Shown here in pieces: positions 56,172 through 64,000 of a stretch of 64,000 nucleotides of DNA. Source of the DNA: Polytrichum commune. Lineage: Eukaryota > Streptophyta > Polytrichopsida > Polytrichales > Polytrichaceae. The first letter of the stretch is position 1. Each line of letters begins with the position of its first letter. A model generated the notes under the pieces. The model was not told the origin of the DNA and searched no databases. It worked only from the letters and a program-made list of their open reading frames with translations. The position numbers and the translations under genes were made by a program. Location: the NCBI GenBank assembly GCA_950295325.1, contig OX485806.1, positions 28,768,001 to 28,832,000 on the forward strand. The letters are read 5' to 3'.

Positions 56172-57854
56172 AGGGTTGGCCCAAAAATCTCAACCAACCT
56201 CCAACCCTTACATCCCGCAATGCCCACGGAGGTATTTCAGAAATGGGGTCTGGATTTCATTGGACCGGTCAACCCGCCAGCCAAAGGCACCAAAAATCGG
56301 TACATAATCACAGCTACGGACTACACCACCAAGTGGGTGGAAGCCCGGGCTTTAAAAGATAACACGGCTAAATCTACAGCCAAGTTCCTTTTCGAAGAGA
56401 TAATTACAAAATTTGGATGCCCATTGGAATTTGTGAGCGACCAAGGCAGCCATTTTATCAACGACACTATTAAGGTGCTCACCCAAGAATTTATGATTTT
56501 ACACCGGAAGTCAACCACGTACTACCCGCAAGCCAACGGCCAAGCAGAAAGTACCAACAAGGTAATAAAGATTGCCTTAACCAAAATGGTGAACGCCAAT
56601 CGAACTGATTGGGACACCAAGTTACACGCAGCACTTTGGGCCTATAGGACAGCCTATAAGGTCACGACGAAGCACACTCCATTTTCATTAGTATTCGGGA
56701 CGGAAGCATTGTTACCTATGGCGTACCTTCATCCCGATGTTTATCAAAAGCGGAGTCAAGAAATTCATCCCATCCTAGAAAAGAGGATGGAACAACTCAA
56801 GGTGGTGGATCTCACTCGACATGAAGCTGAGGAGAACATGAAACACATGCAGATACTACGGAAGGAGAGACATGACAAGCCAAAGGTGAAGACACCATGT
56901 AAGCAGTGTGGTCACGGGATAACCAAGCTTCCACAGAAAGAGACCAAGGAACATGATACCACGCAAACGAGAGGGGCAATTCAAACCTCTTCCAAAATCA
57001 AAGAGGCGGAGCCAACCCCTACAACCAAGACCCGATTTTATCCCGGACAGCGAATTTTGTGGCATCTACGCCATAAGATACCCGGACCGGGTAAATTCAA
57101 GATCCGATGGGCAGGACCTTATCTAATTCAACAAGTCTATGATAATGGATCAGTGGATGTTACCACCCTACAAGGGGACAGTTTGGGACGAGTCAACATG
57201 AACAAACTAAAACCTTACCAAGAGCCCGAAACAACTCAGGCTTATGCCTTACAAATTCTAGCATGCCACCTTTTAGAAACGGAAATACGAGCAAAACGAA
57301 ATCCTTTATACAAAGGGACGAGTACTACATCAATTCCCATCACCCCATCTTCTCAATCAAATACGGAAATCATTTCACATACTGGTTCCACCTCTTACCA
57401 AAGTCAAGAAACCTTAGATGCTGAAGATTTGGAAATACATAGGGTCATGCTAGAAGTATACCACATACATCCCTCAAAACAAGAGAATGTTCATCCAAAA
57501 GATACCTTAAACCCCATAAGGCACGACCAAAGGAAGGAGAAAGAAACCAACCTACATACCATACAATTCCAACAAGAGAAAGATACCTTAAACCTCCTAA
57601 GGTATGACCAAAGGGATGGAAAAGAAACCAACCTACATACCATACAATCACAACAAGAGAAAGAGGCCTTAAACTTCTTAAGGCGCGACCAAAGGGATGG
57701 AAAAGAAACCAATCTACATACCATATCCCAATGGGAACCACTATCCAGTTCAAGAGAAGATTCGGGAAGCGCAACACCTATGAGGAATACAACCCATGCT
57801 TACCCCGCCTTACCTGGCTTGGAGCCAACTGGGGTGGAGCCAACTCCCATATGA
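55995..57854 (+). CDS. Integrase: rest of module 8, DDE core, GPY/F-like region, repeated tail
   Basis: Same frame as gag-pol; first Met at 56106. It inserts the DNA copy into the host genome. The core has LDFIGP (Asp at 56253), VSDQGSHF (Asp at 56439) and GQAESTNK (Glu at 56547); 35 residues lie between the second Asp and the Glu, the retroviral D,D35E spacing. Downstream are TPFSLVFGTEALLP, a Lys/Cys-rich insert (PCKQCGHG), and GKFKIRWAGPYLI, a GPY/F-type C-terminal module. There is no chromodomain. The tail holds three 27-residue repeats. If the TGA is never read through, this part has no start of its own that would include the zinc ligands of module 8. Confidence 0.9.
   Translation, partial: RICVVGPITTAIIAEAHEGIAGGHFSANITLHKVLTALHWWPTMKRDVHLYCTQCDICQRVGPKISTNLQPLHPAMPTEVFQKWGLDFIGPVNPPAKGTKNRYIITATDYTTKWVEARALKDNTAKSTAKFLFEEIITKFGCPLEFVSDQGSHFINDTIKVLTQEFMILHRKSTTYYPQANGQAESTNKVIKIALTKMVNANRTDWDTKLHAALWAYRTAYKVTTKHTPFSLVFGTEALLPMAYLHPDVYQKRSQEIHPILEKRMEQLKVVDLTRHEAEENMKHMQILRKERHDKPKVKTPCKQCGHGITKLPQKETKEHDTTQTRGAIQTSSKIKEAEPTPTTKTRFYPGQRILWHLRHKIPGPGKFKIRWAGPYLIQQVYDNGSVDVTTLQGDSLGRVNMNKLKPYQEPETTQAYALQILACHLLETEIRAKRNPLYKGTSTTSIPITPSSQSNTEIISHTGSTSYQSQETLDAEDLEIHRVMLEVYHIHPSKQENVHPKDTLNPIRHDQRKEKETNLHTIQFQQEKDTLNLLRYDQRDGKETNLHTIQSQQEKEALNFLRRDQRDGKETNLHTISQWEPLSSSREDSGSATPMRNTTHAYPALPGLEPTGVEPTPI
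57501..57727 (+). repeat. Three 81-bp coding repeats in the integrase tail
   Basis: Starts at 57501, 57582 and 57663; exact 81-bp period keeps the frame. Each encodes DQR..KETNLHTI followed by QQEK in the first two. Very similar copies indicate a recent expansion. Confidence 0.88.
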
Positions 57855-57856
57855 AA

Positions 57857-59879
57857 ATTTTGAGAGAATAAAACCTAGGTAAAGACTCACCTGGGATAAC
57901 CCACTGGCATAGTAAACCAGTTAGAGCCCTATTGCCCCACTAAAAGATGAAAGGAGTCAATAGGAAATGTATTTACCCAAGCAGGCACAAAAGGGATGTA
58001 GCCGAAATAGATTTAACCTAGGATCATTAGAAGTCAATAGCAACCAAGTAAAGAAGAGAGAAGATTCCCAAATAAATAAATGACATGGGGACGTGTCACC
58101 ACCCACCTTATCGAGTGACGACTCAACTAAGAAAAACTGTTTTTGTGAGTACATATTCCGATGGAGTGATCTTACAGAAGGAGACTAAGTCCCAACCTTG
58201 AAGAACGGAGTTGATTATAGACACGGAGCACCTTTTAATAAGAGTCAATTATCAAACAAAAATTTGCTTGGAAAGAAGAAACTTGATTGTACCAGGAAGG
58301 GTAGTACGGCATACTTAAACATATGCGGCCGGAATGTGGCAATTACTTAAAATTTTACTGGGGAAATATATAGGAACACGGGAATGGATGAACAGATAAG
58401 GAGGATTACGACGATTTCAATCACCAGAAGGAGTTTTAAAATATGGACTCAACTTAACCGAGACGGAAAATAATTGGGATATTTTTAACCTGATAAGCCA
58501 CTTGAAGAGTATGAATGTGTCATAGTGTACATAGGTATAGAATCACCTAATTTTGGGACATCTTTTGTAGCAATCACGTTGCTGTTCCCTAAAGGCAAAA
58601 TATTATTTTTCCGTTCTGATAAAGAACGAATCAACCAGACTGATGAACAAATCACGGAAGAAGGATGGATGAATAAGTTTGGAGCTACTACCAAAGAACT
58701 ATCCTTATTGGAGGACGAATAAATATGATTACTACCATATAAGAAGAAATGCTACTAAGTTTACTGACGGCCAGAAAACGAGTGAATATCAGAAAAGTTT
58801 GATCTACAGGTGTGGCAAGTTGCATGAAAACATTACCCCAATTACAATTATCATATGAGAAAAGATCAGATACTATGAGAAGAAAAGATAGTCTTGAACC
58901 TGTCAAAATTTTGGAATAAAAATTTTGGGCCGCAGATGAAGAAAGTTAAAACGCAATTACGATGACCAATTTAGAGCCTTTGAAGCGAAAGAGATGATTG
59001 TTTACTGCAAGCTCAATGTAATTGTCTCATATGACAACGGGTGAATATAAAAATGAATACCGTCTCGACGGATGACGAAAAGAAGGAATGGAATCTGGAA
59101 AGCCAAACGATGGATGAAGTTCCAGAAGAGTTAAGTTGAATGAAATTTACAGGGATGAAGAAGTTTTCAGGAGTGAATGGAGTTTGATTTGAATAAAGGT
59201 CGAACACATGCAGACCAATAAATGATCACTTCAAGATCAGCAGAGCCGTCGAATGGGAAGGTTAATTAAGTGAATTTTTTGCGTTCGTTGAATATAACTG
59301 GGCACAGCTGCGAATAACTTCCGAGGATTTCAACCAAGAACTGCAAAGCCATAATAAATATCAACAAAGACTGAATGTGTAGGAAACAAAATAACAAAGG
59401 CTAATTAAGATTATACACAACTCAGCCTAAGGAACAGGAATCAACTCCAATTTATTTTTATTGGAGGGGCCCACACAAGGTGAGCCCCAAAGAAAATGGG
59501 GATTCAACCCACCGAAGTGGGGAATCCCACGGAAGAGGAGGACTTACGGTACCTGCGAGAAACCACTCACACCCAGTTAGCAAGATAAGTAAAACAAAAC
59601 TTACAGAAGTAAAAAAAAGGTTGAAGGGTAATACCTGGAGAAAGGTCGAGATGTCCAGCGTGGTACAGAACCTACAGGCAAAGGAAGCAAGCCAGCTGGA
59701 GCTTTCAAAACCTGAACACAAGAACCCCAACTGTCAAAGTTCAGCTGAACCTAAACCGAAGGAGTTGCAGAGTGAAGCCCAGCTCTCATACCGGCGCTCA
59801 CACACGTAGCGGTTGCCACACCTGATTTCGGGAAGTTAGAGGAGTAACAGAATTGCCTTAAGCAAGGAAGAGAGTCGCA
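57857..59879 (+). other. Spacer between pol and the 3' ORF
   Basis: About 2.0 kb, purine-rich on the plus strand, without a long ORF; a 109-codon frame at 59480-59809 shows no domain. It may hold a splice acceptor or other signal for expressing the 3' ORF; none could be assigned. Confidence 0.5.
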
Positions 59880-62522
59880 ATGGAGAGCCTATATGAACTT
59901 GTGCCACAGCTGAATGAGCAGGAGACATTTTGGAAACAATTGCGAGTCACGTGTCTGAAAGGCTTCACCTCAGTGCGGTGGAGCACAAAGGAGCTGCAGT
60001 GGCATCCCCTTTTATGCAAGTTCCACACTTACCAGAACTTGTGGTGCCAAGCAGTGATCAACCTCAAGGAGTCAGATTTTGAGATGAAGAGACGACAAGG
60101 AGAAGAAGAACCTGGGAGGTACATTTTCGTGGTTGATGCAGTTCTTAGGAACCATCAGTTTACCATGGAAGAGGTTAACTTCCTGAAGCAAATCAACCTG
60201 GAGGGCTTTGTGACCAGAACCACTTGGGGAGTATTGCATGAGGATTTAGTTCGGGAGGCATTAACAAACCTCAAAGAGGACACTCTGGTTACCACGGTGC
60301 GAGGCAAGACCTTTCCAATCATCGCACCAGAATGGAGAGCGCAGATGAGGAACCTCTTCGAGCTCACCAATCGCAAGATCACATCAACCAAGCAGTGGGA
60401 ATTATCGGAGCTTTTTCCTTCACTCAAAACACTGACCGAAGGACAAGAAACAGTGAAGGTAACAAATTGTTCATACCCCGGGGCCAAGAAACCTCTCAGA
60501 CTTTTGAATTCTTTATTTTGTCTTAACAATACTGGCCAAAATCACATTTCTGTACTTTTTGCGGAGCTTGTCCTGGCAGCCCTAAATGGCCAGGCAGTAG
60601 ATTGGCCGGGAGAATTCCATCAGGAATTCAGAGAAGAAGTTTTAAAACTTCACCACAAGCATTCTCAAACCATGACGAAAGTGACGAGGACCACAATAGG
60701 CCCCCACCTCACCCTTGTTATTAAGGCAGCAGGCGCTATGAACCTAAGGCACGAAATTGAAGCGGGATTTCACATTGCCAAACCTTTCACTACAGCTGCA
60801 GATAATGACCAACCCAAAAGGAGGAAGTACACTAAGGCCTCCATACCACCACCCACTCTCCATAGCACAGTAAGGGTGGTACCACCTGGTCCGGATCGTC
60901 AAAAGGGCCCTTCCGCATCCGCACACCCATCAACCTCGGAGACACCTCGCTCTGTGATCATCGAGACTGAAGAACCATGGCAGGTTCCAGACGCTATCCC
61001 CAACATCGTCGAACAGGTAAAGCAGGTGCACAGGAGGATGGAGAACCTACTTACCACCCTCGCAAACAAAGCGCCACCCAAGTTACTGAGAGAATTGGAC
61101 TCTCAGTTTTACAAAATCCAGCGGGAGGCAGTCCTGCATGAGGACACGAAACTCCCAGGTAGCAGCCCAGAGAGGTTGCAATCAGAAATTCTTAGAACTC
61201 ACCACGTGCAAATAGAACAACTGGAGAAGAAGCTTCTCGATGCAGAGGAACTCAACAACTTGTGCATCGAAGACTCTTTCGGAGTACAAAATCAACTTTC
61301 AGAGATGCAAGAAGAGACTGAAAAGTTGAAGAAAGAGATTCAGACTCTCAACCACGAAAACCGAACTCAATTAACCACAATTCAGGACCTAGAAAACGCC
61401 AATTCACAGCAGTTCAGAACCCATGAGACAGAAATGGCAGCAATGCGTGCACAAATTCACAATCTTACCGAGACATCGGAAGCCCGCAGCCTGCATGCCA
61501 GTAAAACCGCCGAAGCACTCCGGAACCAACAACAACAGGAGAGGTCAGAGCTTACCCAGCTGCGTGCCGAAAACAGGGATCTGAAGGCGGAGTTGGCCGC
61601 CAAGAAACCAAGTTCCCCATCCAAGAGAGACTACGATTTCCGCCAGCACCCACACAGGCCCATAGATCGTACTGAGAGGCAGGCATTGGCCGAGGGAGCA
61701 GCGGAGCAAATACTTAGTGATCTGCAGCAAGAGCTACAAGCAATCAAGCAGGAAAAGGAGGAGTTGCAACACCAACTCCAGCAAGGGAACCCAGTAGGGC
61801 CAGTGGGACTACCCCAATCCTACAGTTACCCTAAATCTGAAATTTTTCAGAGGTTGCTTACCCACACCGAACCCCTCAGATCCATAATGCAAAGCTATCA
61901 TGCACACGGGGCGATCAATCTGCTTACAAGCAACTTACCCATTCTGAAACGAGGTACCTCCCTCAGCCAGGAACAATTCGGGGAACTATGGGCGCAAGCT
62001 AATTCCAGGGCTAAAGACACTTTGATGTTTATGTGGGCACTAGGCGATGTTAAATTGCCACTGGGGAGCGCGGAGGTGGTCACAGGATCCCCTCCCTTCT
62101 TTATCAGAAGATACATACTCCGCAGCATAGCCTTTTTGGGCCAGCATCAAGCTCACCAAGTAAAAGCACACAACATCAACCTTGCATTACCCTCATTGCG
62201 CCCTTACACACACAGCCAGAAGATTGCGATCGCCAAACTACAACAACAACATAAAGCAACTTTCCAACAAGCCATCAACGCGTTGAAAGGTGAAGACACG
62301 GCAGTCTGTTTCGAGGCGACGAGGCGACACCAATGGATATTGGAACATTTTCCCCACCACTCGACACACGTGACCATATTTCAGCTCAAGGAATATGTTA
62401 ATCAAACCCTGGAAGAGCAACAGATCACGATCACCACAGGGCGATTTGGCACCATCAACCAGGGCACGATACTTCGAATCGGATTACCAGATCATCCAGG
62501 GCACAACCAGCAAGCACTATAG
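59880..62522 (+). CDS. Large coiled-coil protein encoded 3' of pol, 880 residues
   Basis: A single intact ORF that ends about 25 bp before the polypurine tract. The N-terminal part (1-300) is a folded-looking region with aromatic and Leu residues (TTWGVLHEDLVREAL, VRGKTFPIIAPEW). A basic, nuclear-localisation-like PKRRKYTK lies near 312, then a Pro/Ser-rich linker. About 435-635 is a long Gln/Glu-rich coiled coil (LEKKLLDAEELNNL, LQQELQAIKQEKEELQHQL). About 650-850 is a second helical region. There is no signal peptide, transmembrane helix or zinc motif, so an envelope-like role is not supported. Its N-terminal layout recalls the 'putative plant transposon protein' type of 3' ORF, a weak impression only. 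Function unknown; an oligomeric structural or nucleic-acid-associated role is a guess from the coiled coil. Confidence 0.8.
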   Translation: MESLYELVPQLNEQETFWKQLRVTCLKGFTSVRWSTKELQWHPLLCKFHTYQNLWCQAVINLKESDFEMKRRQGEEEPGRYIFVVDAVLRNHQFTMEEVNFLKQINLEGFVTRTTWGVLHEDLVREALTNLKEDTLVTTVRGKTFPIIAPEWRAQMRNLFELTNRKITSTKQWELSELFPSLKTLTEGQETVKVTNCSYPGAKKPLRLLNSLFCLNNTGQNHISVLFAELVLAALNGQAVDWPGEFHQEFREEVLKLHHKHSQTMTKVTRTTIGPHLTLVIKAAGAMNLRHEIEAGFHIAKPFTTAADNDQPKRRKYTKASIPPPTLHSTVRVVPPGPDRQKGPSASAHPSTSETPRSVIIETEEPWQVPDAIPNIVEQVKQVHRRMENLLTTLANKAPPKLLRELDSQFYKIQREAVLHEDTKLPGSSPERLQSEILRTHHVQIEQLEKKLLDAEELNNLCIEDSFGVQNQLSEMQEETEKLKKEIQTLNHENRTQLTTIQDLENANSQQFRTHETEMAAMRAQIHNLTETSEARSLHASKTAEALRNQQQQERSELTQLRAENRDLKAELAAKKPSSPSKRDYDFRQHPHRPIDRTERQALAEGAAEQILSDLQQELQAIKQEKEELQHQLQQGNPVGPVGLPQSYSYPKSEIFQRLLTHTEPLRSIMQSYHAHGAINLLTSNLPILKRGTSLSQEQFGELWAQANSRAKDTLMFMWALGDVKLPLGSAEVVTGSPPFFIRRYILRSIAFLGQHQAHQVKAHNINLALPSLRPYTHSQKIAIAKLQQQHKATFQQAINALKGEDTAVCFEATRRHQWILEHFPHHSTHVTIFQLKEYVNQTLEEQQITITTGRFGTINQGTILRIGLPDHPGHNQQAL

Positions 62523-62547
62523 GAAGCATGGGGACATGCTTCTTTCT

Positions 62548-62563
62548 GAGAGGGGGGATAAAA
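62548..62563 (+). other. Polypurine tract
   Basis: GAGAGGGGGGATAAAA immediately before the 3' LTR, interrupted by a single T. Primer for plus-strand synthesis. Confidence 0.85.
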
Positions 62564-63444
62564 TGTACACCATCCCAGCCTCCAAGCAGCCAGGTAGGAG
62601 AGACGAGCACCGAGAAGAGCAGATAACGAGGGCCGCGAGGGAAGAGCACTGAGAAGAGCAGAGGACGAGGGCCGCGAGGGAAGAGCACCGAGGAGCAGGC
62701 GGCCATCAGAGCAGCAAGGCATCAGCAGCGAAGGAGGAGCCGGGTATCGGAGGAGAAGGAGAATGGCAGCGAAGGGAGCGGGTATCATGGACAGCTCGAG
62801 CGAGGAAAGGGGGACAGATGGCAGCCCAGGGTCGAAGACCGGTGAATGGCCGAGGACCGGCTTACCCGGTTATATAGGGAGCATGGGAGCGCACCAAGGC
62901 GGCCCGGGAACGCGGGGAGCGCACGGGAACGCACCGAGACGGCTCGGGAACGAAGGGAGCGCACCGGGAACGCACCGAGAGCCGGGAGGAGTGAACGACA
63001 CCGGGAACGTCGTCATCAAGCCGGGAACGGACAAGCAACTAAGTAGGGTAGGATAGTTAGTTGCTAGTGAACACCTAAGCAAGGGTAGATGAAGGACATA
63101 CCTAAAAGGGATGAAAGTCCTTTTTAGATGAACATAAACTATTCCCTTTAAATGAATAGTTGCATTCCGGATGAAGGAGATCCATGGATGGTAACCGTAC
63201 CGAGAGGCACATCTAGGTTAAGCCAAGAAATCCAACGAATGAACTTCACAAGTACATTTTACATTCGGACATTATAACTGCTGTAAATAGATCCGGGCAG
63301 CCTAAAATTAGACTGTAACCGGATACAGGGATAAAATTAGCCTGAAATAAACATGTGGCATTAGGGGAAGTTAGGACTAACCGCCACATCTAATTAAAGA
63401 TAGATTTTGAACACTATATAAGAGGCCAAACTTAAGGCACCTAA
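62564..63444 (+). repeat. 3' LTR, first 881 bp
   Basis: Matches 44586-45466 with no difference seen by eye, then breaks off at CACCTAA, just after the TATA box. The rest (about 1.54 kb) should lie beyond the inserted element, outside the window. Confidence 0.92.
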
Positions 63445-64000
63445 GAGCATCCGCACCCATGCTCGCTATACCCGGCCTCAATGGCTTTTGGCGGGCCCGG
63501 GTAGGAATGACCACCCCACCGCAACCCGGGCAACGGCTCTTTCAAGAGCGGGCTCGTGAAAAACTTCCCCTGTCGCGCCATTTTCCAGAGTCTTCGAGTT
63601 CTCTGCGCGCGCCCAAAAGCCGGGTGATTTAGGGAAGATTTTGTTCTAATTTTTTGTGTGCACCGCTGTTCGGAGAATTTTTGGCGGGATGGCAGGACGT
63701 GGCCGTGGGCACTCGGTGCTTCGAGGCCGTGGACGCGGTGGCTTGCAGCGAGGAGCGCCTGCGGCAACTGATTTCGGGGTTGGTGAGCGGGGATTCGACG
63801 ACGTCGAATTTGAGGGTTTGATGCGGGGGAGGCCGTCGCCGCGAGTGGGTGAAGCGAATGGTTTGCAATCTCGGCGAACTGGGCTCGATCGCAGCCAGCA
63901 TGCGGGGATTCACTTGCAGCATTCAACTGGTTTCGGCGAACACGAAGCACCGACGGCCTCGGTGCCGGATGTGACTACTGGAGCAGGCCATCAAGCCCAG
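63445..64000 (+). mobile_element. Left end of a PIF/Harbinger-like element in the 3' LTR
   Basis: LTR similarity stops after TAA (63442-63444) and is followed by GAGCATCCGCACCCATGCTC. This has the GAGCATCC start seen in the Tourist element at 32691 and common to plant PIF/Harbinger ends, with TAA as the 3-bp target. The following DNA is GC-rich, unlike its surroundings. The right end is outside the window, so the element class is inferred from one end only. Confidence 0.6.
63689..64000 (+). CDS. Arg/Gly-rich ORF, N-terminal part, runs off the window
   Basis: At least 104 codons from ATG 63689, open to the last base. It starts MAGRGRGHSVLRGRGRGG, an RGG/GRG-type basic N-terminus often linked to RNA or DNA binding, followed by a mixed charged region. 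It lies about 245 bp inside the Harbinger-like end. PIF/Harbinger elements carry a second, Myb-like DNA-binding ORF beside the transposase; this could be the start of either, or a captured host gene fragment. High GC sets it apart from the window. Confidence 0.5.
   Translation, partial: MAGRGRGHSVLRGRGRGGLQRGAPAATDFGVGERGFDDVEFEGLMRGRPSPRVGEANGLQSRRTGLDRSQHAGIHLQHSTGFGEHEAPTASVPDVTTGAGHQAQ

Larger units (their letters stand above)
44586..63444 (+). mobile_element. Young giant Ty3/gypsy (Tat/Ogre/Athila-like) LTR retrotransposon
   Basis: Order: 5' LTR 44586-47004; primer site 47008; ORF1 47114-47752; gag-pol frame from 47868 to 57854 with two in-frame stops; spacer; coiled-coil ORF 59880-62522; polypurine tract 62548-62563; 3' LTR from 62564, cut at 63444 by another insertion. 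Domain order is gag, three zinc knuckles, protease, RT, RNase H, eight HHCC modules, integrase core, GPY/F-like region. There is no chromodomain, and no second (archaeal-type) RNase H was recognised. The visible 881 bp of the LTRs are identical by eye, so the insertion is recent. It landed in a pogo-type transposase gene. The right target duplication lies outside the window; GTTGT (44581-44585) is the candidate on the left. Confidence 0.92.

Overview
The window is nuclear DNA of a land plant. It is AT-rich and gene-poor, and it holds one recognisable host gene: a receptor-like kinase with a plant-specific GUB_WAK_bind ectodomain. The rest is a layered deposit of plant transposable elements (Ty3/gypsy, Ty1/copia, Tourist/Harbinger, hAT, Mutator-like, TA-inserting MITEs). 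The species cannot be named from this sequence. No ribosomal RNA gene, complete tRNA gene or CRISPR array was seen.

Layout. 1-5240: an LRK10L/WAK-like receptor kinase on the minus strand, with a direct 247-bp duplication just upstream of it. 5241-10455: low-complexity DNA, a Tourist MITE, a short tandem repeat and a decayed copia element. 10456-17740: mostly unassigned AT-rich DNA with a 500-bp dispersed repeat, a TA-MITE and a Mutator-like MITE with its target duplication. 17746-22112: a complete but heavily mutated Ty3/gypsy chromovirus whose two LTRs, primer site, polypurine tract and 5-bp target duplication can all still be read. 22113-40645: gene-empty DNA with many poly-G/poly-C runs, more copies of the 500-bp repeat, TA-MITEs, a fold-back Tourist element and a solo 228-bp hAT-type MITE. 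41005-43547: one hAT-type insertion, bounded by a perfect 8-bp target duplication, whose interior is about seven tandem 257-bp copies of that same MITE; two further elements are nested in it. 43794-44585: a fragment of a pogo/Tigger-type transposase gene, cut by the next element.

44586-63444 is a very young, very large (over 18.8 kb) Ty3/gypsy retrotransposon of the non-chromovirus (Tat/Ogre/Athila-like) branch. The visible 881 bp of its two LTRs look identical. It has an extra ORF before gag, a gag-pol reading frame of about 10 kb, and an 880-residue coiled-coil protein after pol. Between RNase H and the integrase core the polyprotein carries eight tandem copies of a module that normally occurs once: a DWR-P-YL linker followed by the HHCC zinc-binding domain of integrase with a WWPT motif. 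Seven of the eight keep all four zinc ligands although the copies have diverged strongly. I regard this as the most novel system in the window. Two in-frame stop codons (TAG near the start of gag, TGA inside the eighth module) interrupt the otherwise open frame.

The 3' LTR is itself interrupted at 63445 by what looks like the left end of a PIF/Harbinger element that carries an Arg/Gly-rich ORF running off the window. The nesting gives a relative history: pogo-type transposase gene, then the Tat-like element, then the Harbinger-like insertion.
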